A DNA stretch of 64,000 nucleotides, from assembly GCF_020283565.1 (NCBI RefSeq), contig NC_060060.1, forward strand, positions 13,454,001-13,518,000, written 5' to 3'. Positions 1-11,951 of the stretch are shown here, in pieces. The position numbers and the translations under genes were made by a program. This stretch comes from Trifolium pratense (lineage: Eukaryota > Streptophyta > Magnoliopsida > Fabales > Fabaceae). Positions within the stretch are counted from its first letter, which is position 1, and each line of letters starts with the position of its first letter. The notes under the pieces are model-generated. The model saw only the letters and a list, made by a program, of their open reading frames with translations, was not told where the DNA came from and did no database searches.

Positions 1-16
1 ACTGAATCTTTTGCAG

Positions 17-173
17 TGGGCATCACCTTATTGAGTTCTTGATGAAAAAATGGGGCTTGAAGTGTCTCAAGCTGCTTGATGGGTTTTCTATTCTGCCATC
101 CTTCAAGGCTTCTCAGATAAGTGGTAACATCCAATTGGCAGAGATAGCTCTAATGTCGAAAGATAATGCTTGA
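17..173 (+). CDS. Last coding exon of an unrecognised gene (5' part outside window)
   Basis: A pyrimidine-rich tract ending in TTTTGCAG at 9-16 is a good splice acceptor. The following frame (one base completing a split codon, then GGG CAT CAC) stays open for 51 codons to TGA at 171-173. It reads roughly GHHLIEFLMKKWGLK, then a leucine/lysine-rich stretch ending in LMSKDNA. The even amino-acid composition and the clean acceptor support a real terminal exon. No family was recognised, and the rest of the gene lies left of position 1. An antisense frame of 62 codons over 103-291 is less convincing. Confidence 0.5.
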
Positions 174-1010
174 GGTACCTCAAAGCTTTATAATCAAATT
201 TAGTAGTATTTGTATTTTTAGATGACACTGCAGCTGCTATATATATTGTACTTCTTGATGATGATCGAGCAATAGAACAGGACAGGATCATCCTAAAGGA
301 ATAACTCCTAAGATGGATATTGTATTTCTTTGCTATACATTTGATGAAGAAAAAACAGGCTTCCTTTTTATTTTAATGTTGCTTAATGTTAAAACCTGGT
401 AGCAACTAGCAAACTTTTTGGATGTAGAATCGCGATTGCGCACATGAAACAATTTTCAAGCAGTATTTATTTCAACTGCTTTACGTACTATGTTCGGGCT
501 TGATTTGATTTACTATTAAGAATCACTTGGGGTTTTATTATACAGTAACCGAATAGATGGTTAGATGTTGATATTTGGTGTGTTGTCAAATGGTCATACT
601 TAAAAATCCTTATGACTATTTTGAATCGTTTTCAAATTTAAGTTTTGCATTCTTATCTACTATTTCAAGCTGTAGCCTATGGTTGTAAACATATGCTGGT
701 CATGTTCCTGACAAGACCGAGCTCTTACTTTTTTCCATGAAAATCATCACTTGGAGAAGCAGAGCTCATGTGGCTGAATGAAACCTTTCTTGACTAATTA
801 TTTAAGAGTTAAGATTACTTATAACTATATTTCTCAATTGATTTGCCAAGATAAGATTGAGCTTTTATTACACTGAAATAAGAATACACATTTCTTTATA
901 AATGAAAAAAACACAATATTCTTGCCATCTTCAAAATGTGATCCACCACTTTTCATACAATAATAACTTGTCTGAATTACCACAATTAACTTGAATTAAA
1001 TTAATGCTTT
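174..1010. other. Intergenic, convergent 3' ends
   Basis: AT-rich sequence between two convergent genes. It should hold the 3' UTR of the left partial gene and, from the other side, that of the peroxidase. AATGAAAAAAAC and similar A-rich runs near 900 could serve polyadenylation. No ORF, RNA gene or terminal-repeat element was seen. Confidence 0.5.
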
Positions 1011-2328
1011 CTAATTAATCTTTCTGCAGTCCTTCCTAACTTCTTGCCCACCATTGATGCTACTCATTTTGATCATGGATTTTGCAAAAGCGTCATAGAA
1101 AGCTTTTTGTGAAGCGGAAAACTTAGAAACAAAATACTTGGTTTTTGGGCTGTCAAGCAAAGCCTGATCAGAAGAAAACAAGGCATTTTGTTGGAGGATC
1201 AACTTGTAATATGTATTATCAAAAGCTGTTGAAGAAGGGTCCATCGTGGCGCCTGCATTTTTTGCCTGATTTTTCTTTGGACAAATTGATTTTAGTTTTG
1301 TTGCAAACGACGGATTTAATGAAGGGTCAACATCATGTGTAGCATTAAAGTTTTGGATTCTGTTCCGGAAAGACGAGCAGTGAGAGAAACCTAAGGTATG
1401 CCCTCCTACATTTTGGGTCAAAACAAGTTACTTTGAACTCCATTACAGTATGATATAAATTGGAAATCATGAAAAATAATGAAGTTTTGGCTGCTTTCAA
1501 TTTTAAGAATTGCTTACCTGACAGAGCTACCAAGTCTTTCGCTGACAATGCTCTTTGAGAGAAACTTTGCTGCAGTTGTGATATGTTGAATGTTGGTGCT
1601 GGCAATTGTCTTGTTTCAATGGCCTTGGATGTTCTTCCATCCTTTCTTCCCTTAGGAACATCCCATTTAGGTCCTCCTGACTGTAGAATATATTTGGATA
1701 TACCATCAGTTAGAACATACAAATACAAGTTACCATATCTGCATATATCAATGCTAAAAATAAAATAAAAAAAACATAATGGAATCTCAATGTCAAGAAC
1801 TTTGGTTCTTGACTTTGCTTTATTACCAGATAAACCGCGTCTCTTGCTGCGAGAGCAAGGATATCAGCGCAAGAAACTACACCAGGGCATTTAGCTTCTA
1901 ATGCTTTCTTTGCTTTATCAATGACATAGAATGCATGCAATGAAATGTTTGGCGGTCCGTCCTTTTCTGCTTTGTTGTTTCCTTTTGAATTTAGCAGCAC
2001 AGATGCATCACATCCCTTAAAAAGTATAGGAAGAAAATGACATAATGAATAAATATATATAGATGGTGTGAGGAAAAAGGAAACAAGAAAAAAATGTCAA
2101 GAAAGGAGTTCATTATAGCAATACTCGAATGAAGCAATCATGGAAGTGCATTCGCAAAAGCGCTGCCGGAACAGTTTTGTCCTTAGCAGTAGCATCCTTC
2201 ACTGTCTTCAAAACAATAAACTCTAGATCATGGCATGTTTTTTCATAGTAGTTTACGCTCAGTGATTTTCCTGTAGAAACCACTGAAAACATGACAATCA
2301 AATTCAAGAATGTAACCATGGCAGCCAT
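1011..2328 (-). CDS. Class III secretory peroxidase, four exons
   Basis: Haem peroxidase (EC 1.11.1.7) of the plant secretory family, acting on phenolics and H2O2 in the apoplast or vacuole. Exons on the minus strand are 2328-2125, 2015-1827, 1680-1518 and 1405-1011. All junctions are GT-AG and the frame closes to 316 residues, the usual family length. Residues 1-22 form a signal peptide, followed by the typical mature start [10 protein letters not shown]. The distal site RMHFHDCF places catalytic Arg59 and His63. GCDASVLL follows across intron 1. The proximal haem ligand His188 lies in [10 protein letters not shown], and the conserved [17 protein letters not shown] is present. Exon phases match the classical three-intron pattern of this family. 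A TTTAAAAA stretch about 70 bp upstream of the ATG could be a TATA box. No disabling change was seen. The closest subgroup is probably PER64/PER66-like, which is inference. Confidence 0.93.
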
Positions 2329-2604
2329 GCTAATTAAGAGTACTTGATTTTTTTAAGCTGTTATTACCTGAGGAAATCAAAGATGAGTTGAATGGGTTTT
2401 TAAAGGGATTAAAGAGATTAATTATTAGATGAGATAATGTGACCCTTGAAGACCAGTTCGTTAACTAGTATTGTCAATGAAAGAGTAATGTTTAAGCATT
2501 CTCATTACAAAAAGACAATGAACTTTATGGTACGTAAACCAAAGGAAGTTTCAATTGTTCTCGTGTACAATGTTTATAGGTCGGGTGGAATTTCATGGTG
2601 TAGG

Positions 2605-2964
2605 GCATGTTACTCTTAATTTTTTTTTTAACAAGTCAAAATGAGATATATTAACAAAAAACCTCCTCAGCACAAGATGTCCCGAGAACAACTACAAGAG
2701 TTTACAAATAGTCACAAAAAGAAATACAAACAATCACACAAGGCCCAAACATAAAAGGAGACTAGACCACCAACTATGGTAGTTTAAGACTAAAGTAACA
2801 CTCGTCGTCTTCAACCACCTATAGGAAAAAAGCTTGATCTTGTCCAATAACTGATGAATAGTATTAACTGAGCCCCTGAACAACCTGTAATTTCTTTCCG
2901 TCCACACAACCCATACACTAGCAAGCCAAATGAGTTGCAAAAAAGATGCATGTTACTCTTAATT
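2605..2964 (-). mobile_element. 5'-truncated LINE insertion with 17-bp target duplication
   Basis: The body (2622-2947) is flanked by exact copies of GCATGTTACTCTTAATT at 2605-2621 and 2948-2964. Adjacent to the left copy is a T run, the poly(A) tail of a minus-strand element. The minus strand encodes about 68 residues starting IWLASVWVVWTERN, the typical C-terminal tail of plant L1-type reverse transcriptase proteins. It is a dead 3' fragment created by incomplete reverse transcription. Confidence 0.9.
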
Positions 2965-5436
2965 AGAATAAATTAGTTACAAGTTCAAACTAAATGTAGT
3001 GTTAAGCTATAATTGCATGATCTTCATGATTACTACAATTAGTAGAAACTCAAGTCCTATGAGTACATTATTATGATTCATTGATTATTACATATTTTTT
3101 TGGCAATGGCATTTCCCTAGTGTGAGGAGTGAACTGCTTTATTTTAAGGCCACATTTAGGTTAGTGGCCACGTCCTATTTTATTTTAAGGCTGTCTCAAT
3201 AAGTTTTCTAAAAGTTATTTTACTTTTTACATGGTATTCTATATATTTCTTTTAACTGCGTGAAGGAATTTTATTTTTTTTTAGGATTAATCGGTTAGGA
3301 GAACCTAGATTCAATTCTTAGTAGAAATAATTTTTTGTCGGTCTTTGTTTAATTCACGGCTGAACTTTAAATTATTAGGTCCCCTTCCCCTCGATTAATA
3401 CTAACAAAAAAAATAAAAATAGAAATCTAGCAAAAATGATATATCCACCATTCTAATTGGTACTAACAAAGGCCTATGTTTATAAAAGTAGTGATTTGTA
3501 TGTATTGAGTATAATTAGATTTTTATACATTCAAAATATTAGTAACTAGTAATAGAAACTCGATTTCTTTTAGAAAATAGAGGGATTTGGATAGTCTCCA
3601 GCTCATCCTCTCCTGTTTGTTGCCATCATCTCAACCTTTCATTCATGCTTTTTCCCTCTCTTTAAAATTGTTACTTTTACTATGAGGCATTTGATGAAAA
3701 ACAGCAGGGATGACCTAACAGAAATGACAGTAAATGATCAAATTTTAAAATAGAGAAGATTTTATTCCAAAACAAAAAGAGTCTTAAATCCATTCTCATT
3801 CGATCTCTCTCCTCATATCCTCTTCTTCCCTCTTCTTTATCAAAACTAACTCAAATTGAAACTCCCATTAGATAGATCCAACCAACCCAACTTTCAATAT
3901 ATCAACACAACTCTTCTTTTGTCGATCTCTCCTACCACAATGCATGGCGGGGTGGGGAAGACTTCGAGACGGGGAAGAGAAAATAAGAGAAAACATTCTA
4001 CCTTCGAGTGATTACTATATATTTTTATTTTAAAAATATCATAAAAACATTAAAAGGATTTGAGAATTGATGAAGCCCTCTAAAATGATTTTCTAATACA
4101 TTTTGAGTTTTTTCATATTAGAGAGATTTTGTATTATAAAAAAATATTAGCCCTCCCCTCAAGGTGCATGACTATCATTTTTTTTCCTCTCAAAGCCCTC
4201 CCCCTCCCTTCCTAAACTCCAAAACACAACACGAAAATAACACTTTTTCCAGCTGAATGAGATCCCTTGTGATAACTATTTCTACCCAAAAAAGAAGGCT
4301 TATAACTATTTGAAAACAACTTTGCTCACCCTTTATTGCTAAAAAGCCTAACCGAAACTAACTGTATTTTGTCCGAAAGTACATATCTACGTTTGAAATA
4401 ATTTCGGGAGGTGGGAAAAGCTCTTCCTTAACCATTTATCCAAATCAAGCAATACATCATACATATAACTGTTTCCTTTTGTTTGGGTTACAAATACTCA
4501 TTGCTAGTTAGTAGTTACTAATGCCTCTCCTCAATACTATGTAGGAGGTGGTTAAGACCGAGCCATCGTAATTATGTTTTTTTTTGCTACCAAAGCTTGC
4601 ATTCTAAGTCTTCCTATGATGCTAGCCATGTTGGCATGTTCTATCTATCAAAGCTATAATTATTGCAGTTGTTTTTCTGTTGATGTGTTTTCTTTTTTTT
4701 TTTGAAGAAGCTGTTGATGTGTTTTCTAGTTAAAAGGAATCTAATTATTGAGAGACCTGCTTTATTTCTATGTCCAAACAGTTTGGTGATTTTACAAAAA
4801 GGTAGAGCATAATGCAAATGTTGTTCATCGTTTGAGATGAAAAAGTTGCTATCAAGTTAGTGTGGCTAGCTGTAATGATGTACTTTTTAGGTCCATTGGA
4901 CCCTTTTTTAGTTTTGAATTGATAATGAGTTGATTGTGTTTTTGACTATGATCCATTAAGATTAGAGAAATGATTATTGAGCATCTAGATTTTGATGCCA
5001 AATATAATGTCTTAATTTTTGTGTAATTTTGAGATGTACTATAACAAGATAAAAATGCGAGAGATAGAAATAAACACATTCCATTTATGTATTTTGAGAT
5101 ATTTTTTTTTTGGTTTATATGTATTTTGAGATTTAAGTAACACAGTTTACTTCTTGTTTAATATTCTTGCATGTTCTAAAACTCTTATATTTGAGAGTTC
5201 ATAGGTCTGAGTTATTTTGAGTTGGGTGAATGTTTGTGTCAATTAAATTTGAGTTTTCATGTGTGTAGAATGAAGCTATGAAGTTTGAACTTAGGATCTC
5301 ATGTAAAATATCCAAATTAAATTTGAGTTATTGTATTCGGTTTGTTATTTAAAAAAATAGATTGTTGATCCAATTGTAGGAACCCGAAGGATCGAATCAT
5401 AAATCTCTTCTTAAAACTCCGTTATAGTCTCGTAGC
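2965..5436. other. Gene-free AT-rich spacer
   Basis: No coding frame with convincing composition. Around 3235-3420 is a degraded stretch resembling the tail of an old insertion, with the legume-repeat phrase 'cctagattcaattcttagtaga'-like text. Around 4140-4240 there are C-rich and A-rich low-complexity runs. The stretch also contains two close copies of a TTGATGTGTTTTCT motif at 4680-4730. No RNA gene was seen. Confidence 0.4.
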
Positions 5437-5594
5437 CTAGGAAGCACCGACACTCCTCAGATTAGGCGTGTTCGTGTCGGACACCGACAGTTATGATTAC
5501 ACTAAATTATGTCATTTTTCCAAATTTTTATCGGTGTCGACGTGTCAGTGTCCGTGTCGTGTCCGGTGTCCGTGTCTGTATCCGTGCTTCATAG
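5437..5594. mobile_element. Short Mutator-like MITE, CTAxGAAGCACCGACAC family
   Basis: The ends are imperfect inverted repeats: CTAGGAAGCACCGACAC at left and, read from the right end inward, CTATGAAGCACGGATAC. CTCGTAGC flanks both sides (5429-5436 and 5595-5602). The interior holds short GTGTCGG/CCGACAC alternations. It shares ends with the 38531-39171 element and the relic near 48.06 kb. Confidence 0.7.
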
Positions 5595-5984
5595 CTCGTA
5601 GCTCACCACCAACTGAGCTTCCTACGAGACACGAACCCGATTACATTTGATTAAGTTCTCTTGAACCACTTATATTATTTGCATTTGAATTTGAATTTTG
5701 AACATAGTAGATTTATATAACCAACCTGCAAGGATTTGCATTGAAGTTCTAAACATAAAAAATGAGGTCAACCAACTACAATAGAGCTAGTACAATGTAA
5801 GAATTTAAATGTATATTAGTATTTGGTATACAACTATGTCTGTATGCTTTTACATTATTCACAAACCCTATCAAATCAATGCTATCAAGACTCCAAAAAA
5901 ATGTGTAGTAATATAATGCTCTCGTGTTCTTAAAAAAAATAGTACTAAACTAAATAATAAAACACTAAACAGCTAAATCTATGC
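5595..5984. other. 3' flank of the aspartyl protease gene
   Basis: AT-rich spacer that should carry the 3' UTR of the minus-strand protease. No further structure was seen. Confidence 0.4.
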
Positions 5985-8900
5985 TCATAAAAGGGCTAAA
6001 AGCAGAAGAAGGGCCACTATAAATGCAAAAGCAGGTTTTATCTTAAATGAGTGACTAGATGGTAGTTTTTCAGGATCATTAGACTGATTAGATGTTGGTT
6101 CAGGATTAACAGCAATAGCAGGAGAAACAGCAGGAGCATGTGTTCGGTTAACTGGTAAATTCGAGAGTTCATCCTCATAACCTGATAATACAAACATATC
6201 ATATCTCATTAACAAAAGCTGATGGAGAAGTAAATGAAATTATAAGGTGGCATTGTACTCACAGTTAGATTCCTTCCAACCGAGCGTCATATTCTCGCGA
6301 TCAAAGACTACTCGGTAACCAGTCATGAAGTTTTCTGCAAAAAAAAAATATAATGATCAATGTTGCGGACATTATATTTTCGTCAACTTACGTTTGATGA
6401 GGAAAAATCAATTATGATGCTCTTTAATGAAAACCAATTAGTTATTAAAAGCTTCAATTCGATTAAAATACTCACGTCCAATGATATTCACATTGTTGCT
6501 TTTCAAGACAGCCAAACAAAGAACATTGTTAACATCCTGGAATTAATACCACAAGAAGCATATACGAGGTTAAGAGGGATAAAAAAACATTAGATATCAT
6601 CAATTACATGAATAACAAATGTTAAATTTTATGCTCTCACCCGACCACTAACCATTACTATTGGATCCATGACAAAATAATTGTCTCCGCCTTTCATCGT
6701 CAGGTTAATATTAGGAACTTGAACCGACTGGTTTGATCTGGAAACAAAGTTGAAATCTTAACTAATTTGCAACTAATACATTTTACGGTTGATAGAATGA
6801 GAAAAGTTTAAATAACAATAAGTGTTTGGCGATTAATTTGAAATGAAAAAGAAGAGAATTCTCTCAAGCTATAAATTATAATCACCTTAAGTCATAGCAG
6901 TACTCAAATGGAAGATCATCAGAATTAGAAAATGAATGTCTTGGTAGTTTAATCTTCGAATCAAACTGCAAAAACAATGGAAAAATTAAAAATAACTCAA
7001 GTGACATGAAATGAAACTCTAATTACCTTCTTAAAAAAATACTATTAGTTAAGATTACTTACACTTTGAGTAATTTGCTTATACGCCGGGTTGTTTAGGT
7101 ATGTATATGAGGTACCAGTGTCAAATATTGCATTGAACTCAAGATCAGCATTTGTTCCCCCCACAATAATTTGTGTCACAGTGATGTTGTAAGTTGACCT
7201 ACAAAAAAGAAAGCTCGTGTTAAAACTTCAAATACAAGGCACTTCTAATACGGACCTTTTAAAAAAGAGTTCAAAGACGAACCCTTGAAGTTAACTTCGT
7301 ATAGCAGGTTAATCTAATATTATAGCACGGTACTTCTAAAATACACGGTGCTTCTCAATATTATTGCAAACTGGTAAAAGCACAAACGAAATCTAAGATA
7401 TATGTAAATGTATAGTAACCACTTACTGTGATGGTCTAATGTTGAATGGTGTTTTTCCTTGGTCCAAGCTGCTAGTAGTATTATCCCCAAATGTGATTCT
7501 TCCCAAACCATCATCACCAAAACACATTGAAAAAGAATTTGAAGTTAGGCCTTGTTTGGCTAAGATACTTGGAACTGATACATCACTCATTCCTAGTCCA
7601 AACAAACCATTTGGAGCTGCCCCATTCAGAAAAGCTCCTGTTTGAACTTGTCCACAACTGCAACATATTCATTCAATGACAAATACAAATGTTCAGGTTA
7701 CAGAAAGAGAAAAAAGAATATGCGCTAATCAATCACAACCATGTTTTCCACCACTTAAGCCCACTTTTTTATATGACATGGAAGGTTGAACCATTCTTAT
7801 TGGTTGTCAGTATAAAATTAATTTACACTGACAGTACATGTCCTTTAAACTTACAGAAAAAGTAAGGCCTTGATAAAAACATATGTATGTGTGTAAACTC
7901 AAAAGTATATTTGAGCAAAATGTTGAGAATTTACCCAAAAGTAATTCTTGGGTTGGCCTGTTTAGTTTGATTAACATGATCTGTAATTAGGTGCAACTCA
8001 TCCTCTACCAAAAAACCAGTAGTTGAAGTATCTTCTGATAGATATTCAACTTGATATGGACAAGTACCAGTAGATGAAGAACATTGTTTCTGATGCTCAC
8101 ATAAGCTGCTATTGCAAGGAACATTCTTGCTAGTTGATGATCCTTTGTTATCATAGATATTAAACTCAATTTTCTGTTAAGATAAAAAAGCAAGTGTCAT
8201 TAAATGCAAATAATATAGATAATATAAGAGATGAATTTCTATACAGTGACAGTGTAAAATATTTTTATACACACATCCAATCAAATCAAACGACAGTGTC
8301 ACATTTATAGGTTAGTTCCAATATAGTTTTACACCGTCAGTGTATACAAATTAGTAGAGGTGAATTTTTAGATATATACCTTTCCTGTTGATAGCTGTAT
8401 ACCACGGACACATTTGGTACAATTGCAAGGGAGCCAGAATAAGTCACTCCCAGTGTCCAATGCAACAAGATATGATGAAGCTGGTGTCCCAACAGAAACA
8501 TTGGCAAAATGCAAACTGAAATCCAAACATTAAAACATACACATTATTATCATCCACAATAAGAATGCATAACAAACTATTTTTACTTCTATATTAATTT
8601 TGTAAAAAAAAAAAATTAACACAAAAAGTGAAAAAAGCCATGTTCGGATAAACAACTTATTTGCAGCTTATAGCATAAGCATTTATCATGATAAGTGTTT
8701 ACATATAAGCAATTTAGATAACAAAATATAAAAAAGTAAAATGTTTTTGTATAAGCTATAAGTTATTTTCATAAACTATCTTGAAAAGTTTATGAAAATC
8801 AACTAAAAATAGCTTATGAACAATGTTATAAGTTGTCATAAGTTGTTTATATAACTTCTCCCAAACAATCTCACAAAACACTAGTTATACACTAGACAAA

Positions 8901-9850
8901 CTCAAATAAGTTAATCCAAACAAAACCTATTAAATAACATATTTTAAAATTTAGTACATTTTCAAAATAATAGAATAAATCATCAATTTAGTCTCCCAAA
9001 ATTTAGGCATGAAACAATTTAATATCTCAAAATTTACAATATTTTTAAAAAATTACATAAAAAAATTCGATTTCTTCCGAATTGGTTAACTTAATCTAAA
9101 AACTTTTTTTTTTTTTTTTGGTAAAGACTTAATCTAAAAACTTATATCATCTAAAATGAAAAAAAGAAGAAAAAAAAACTAGTGTAATGAAAAATTATCA
9201 ATCTCAATAATCAATTTTAAAGACTAATAATCTTTGTCTCTAGATCACATAAAAAATTCAAAACACTCTCTCTCTCTCTCTGCTTTTTTTCTTTTCTAAA
9301 AAGTAGTTTCCCATGTGAACCTTTTTTCATGTGCCAAAACACAACCTTATGTGGTTGCTACATCATAGAACAATCATATAATATATGAACCAGAAAAAAT
9401 AAATAAAATTTAAACAACATAAAATTTCTCATAAAAAAACACAGAAAAATAAATAAAATTTCTCATTAAAAAAAAAACACAGAGAAAATTAACAAATGGT
9501 AGAAAAATGACTTACTATCCAAACAAGCCAATCTGATAAGTGGAATTATCAGGAGAAAACGTAAGAAGCTTCTGATCAACATCACCACCGTCATCAGCAA
9601 GATGCCGCCCGCGAAACACGCGGTCTCTGTCGGCCATAGCAACATAATATTCACGAGTTCCTTTGTCAGGTACTTTGTCAATACCCAAAATACCCTTCAC
9701 CGGATCAGAAAACCGATGGTGAATATCAAATCCAAATGAACTATAACCATAACATCTCTGTGATTGTGAAATTAAACATAGTATTAACGTTAGTAATATT
9801 GATAGATACAAAGAATTATGTGTTTGGTAGGAGATGAAAAATGAAGCCAT
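5985..9850 (-). CDS. A1-family aspartyl protease, APF1-like, ten exons
   Basis: Pepsin-type endopeptidase of the secretory pathway. Exons on the minus strand are 9850-9516, 8515-8380, 8173-7935, 7657-7427, 7198-7063, 6965-6886, 6737-6641, 6536-6476, 6334-6263 and 6181-5985. All junctions are GT-AG and the frame closes to 527 residues. The ATG at 9850 is the first in frame; the upstream in-frame codon is TTG. A hydrophobic signal peptide spans about residues 14-33. The catalytic aspartates lie in ALDTGSDLFWLPC (Asp132) and AIFDTGTSYTYL (Asp340). Cysteine-rich CNCTKC and CSSSTGTCPY segments follow the first motif, as in plant members. After a Pro/Ser/Asn linker the protein ends in a hydrophobic tail of about 17 residues, fitting a GPI signal or membrane anchor. 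Family: Arabidopsis ASPARTYL PROTEASE FAMILY PROTEIN 1-like (inference). Introns 1 and 2 carry MITE-like insertions. Confidence 0.92.
8239..8347. mobile_element. Small MITE in protease intron 2
   Basis: The ends are inverted: ATACAGTGACAGTGTAAAAT at left matches, read inward from the right, TATACACTGACGGTGTAAAA. About 110 bp with no ORF, wholly inside the intron. A related half-copy (ACTGACAGTACATG) may lie near 7820-7845 in intron 3. Confidence 0.55.
8640..8930. mobile_element. Probable hAT/Harbinger-like MITE in protease intron 1
   Basis: The segment is rich in alternating CTTATAGC / ATAAGTT text. Its ends resemble 'gttcggataaacaactta' at left and, inverted, 'gtttggattaactta' at right. It resembles the clearer elements at 38034 and 60711. 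Boundaries are approximate and no target duplication was fixed. Confidence 0.45.
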
Positions 9851-10068
9851 AATGAATAAATATGATGAGTTCAATTGAAGCTATAGTAATTGTGATGTGA
9901 AATTCTTATATATTTTTGAGTTAACTTAACAAATGACGCGCGTGTCAAATAAATGTCAGTGGTAGAGTCAAGAAGCGTGTGGTAAGAAACTTCCGTGTGT
10001 GTATGTATCATATGAAACATTCAAATATTGACAATTTATATCATACGTTCCTCAATTCACATTTATTG

Positions 10069-10200
10069 GTATACTAGGTACAAACCGGTACGTACGCACG
10101 GAACGCGCCTTCGGCGCGTTATATTGCGTCGGTGCGTTAGGTTGTAAGGGTTCTACGGCGCGTTGCACGCGCTTTCGGCGTGTTACGAAGTTGGTTTCAA
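10069..10200. other. GC-rich hairpin island with Helitron- or MULE-like look
   Basis: In an AT-rich background this island opens with ATACTAGGTACAAACCGGTA. It contains a perfect hairpin, AACGCGCC-TTC-GGCGCGTT (arms 10102-10109 and 10113-10120). A second, looser CGCG hairpin follows at about 10157-10190. There is no ORF. Such GC hairpins occur at plant DNA-transposon ends, but no partner end was identified. Confidence 0.4.
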
Positions 10201-10607
10201 CGAAGATATTTTTTGATAAACAGAACAATTAATTGGATTAAAAGGTTGCGATATCATTAATCGACACAATGTTTGTTTGCGATAATAGTTAAAAAAAAGT
10301 ATTTGATAAAAAAAAAGTAGTAGATTCGCATTCCGTGAGTTTACTCTATCCATTCATAATTTAAAAGTATTTATTTAACAATCGATTAAAACAAATGATA
10401 TATGTAGATTTGCATGTCGTGTTAACAATTACGTAACTTATATGCAACTTTCTTTTTTTTTTTGACATAAACTTATATGCAACTTTTATTTTGTATGTAT
10501 ATGTCTTATTCTATTACTTGTTCGATAAATACCTCAAATTATCCGTGAGTAGTTTAGAAAAATCTTGCAGCTCTGTCCATCCCAAGTATTTGATCTTTTT
10601 AACTATT

Positions 10608-10610
<3 letters not shown>
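10201..10610. other. AT-rich spacer
   Basis: No gene or element could be delimited. It contains short T and A runs only. Confidence 0.4.

Positions 10611-10681
<71 letters not shown>
10611..10681. repeat. (TA)n microsatellite
   Basis: About 35 uninterrupted AT dinucleotides. The reading frame through it (isoleucine-tyrosine repeats) is an artefact. Confidence 0.98.
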
Positions 10682-10683
<2 letters not shown>

Positions 10684-10689
10684 GATATG

Positions 10690-11950
10690 ATAAATTTAAT
10701 TAGAGTTATACAATTTTATCTTTTAGTTCACTTAATAAAAAAAAAAATTATTTACAGATGCATGTTTTTATTTTTGTAAGAGCATCTTGGATATATAAAC
10801 GTTTCTGAAACAGTTTCATAAAATGATGATTGTTATTTATTTTTTATTATCATTGGAGGAACTATGATACAGGAGAGTGGGTAGCAAAGAAATAATTCAA
10901 AATTAAATAGTATTTTTTTTATTCTTTTTTAAGTGTCACTTTTTAAATGAATATAATATTTATAAAAAATGAAAATCACATTTTTGTTTTATGAAATGAT
11001 CTATTTTAGAATAAAAAATTTGATAAATAACTCTTTGATCAATAAAAATAATAATCGTTAATTTATTAATTTAAAATGAAAATGATCAAAATACTTCAAT
11101 TTGTTACTCTATTGTAGAGGTTTCCCAAAATATATAGTATAAAATAAAGGAGAATATTAACGTATGTATCAAAAACACATGTTAAGGAAACAAATTTAGA
11201 AAGTATTTATTGAAATTAGTTGTGCATTTTATCTCTTCAGCATTAAATTTTTACACCATTAAATATAGAATTTTTATATTAAGGTATCTTAACATGTACC
11301 CTTAAGGCAGACGTTATCATGACACTAAAATAAAAAGTAAAAAAGTCATAATATATTAAAATTATTATCACAAGTTCTTTTTTATGCCTCAAAAGACTTG
11401 ATTTATTTTGAATTAGTCATAAATTGTTGTAAGAGTGATAAGATAGTTGATGTTTTGGTTTAAGATTCACAAGTACTACTCTGAAGAACAAGTCAAAGTC
11501 TTTCTTTTACACACGCGACCGGTGTAGGTAGGTCCCTGGTTGGAGACTTTCTTTTGAGCAACTTTAAAATAATATTCATGCAAGTAAATGCAAAGACTTT
11601 ACATTTTATTTAAAAATTCAGTAGTATGATTTTTGAGTCTTGCATATGAAAAAATTTCCCTTGAAAAAAAATCAACTTGTTTTAATTTATATTTTATAAA
11701 ATCTTACGTTGTATATTGCCTTGAAATCTTGAAATCAAAATTCAGAAAACAGATTGTGCTAGGCGCAGAGGCTACTGCACTAGCACTAGCACGAGGCGCA
11801 ATTGTTAAGTAAGGTTGGAGCCTGGCTACCGGAAGCTGCCCTAGGCGCAGGCACGCACACCTATTTATATAGTTGTGCATTTTCTGAGTTTTGTAAGGGG
11901 ATTTTAAGATATCCTAAAGCCAACAAAAGACTATAGTTTATAAGAGAACT
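10690..11950. other. Gene-free spacer, with a GC-richer patch near 11.8 kb
   Basis: Mostly AT-rich. At 11755-11865 is a patch with repeated AGGCGCA and CACTAGCA motifs just upstream of the rearranged TRIM element. It may be part of an older retroelement leader, but no LTR or ORF was found. Confidence 0.4.
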
Positions 11951-11951
11951 G

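Noticed and set aside
6360..6593. 77-codon forward ORF
   Set aside because: It spans introns and exons 8-9 of the minus-strand protease and has no independent support.
10491..10703. 70-codon ORF
   Set aside because: More than a third of it is the (TA)n microsatellite read as Ile-Tyr.
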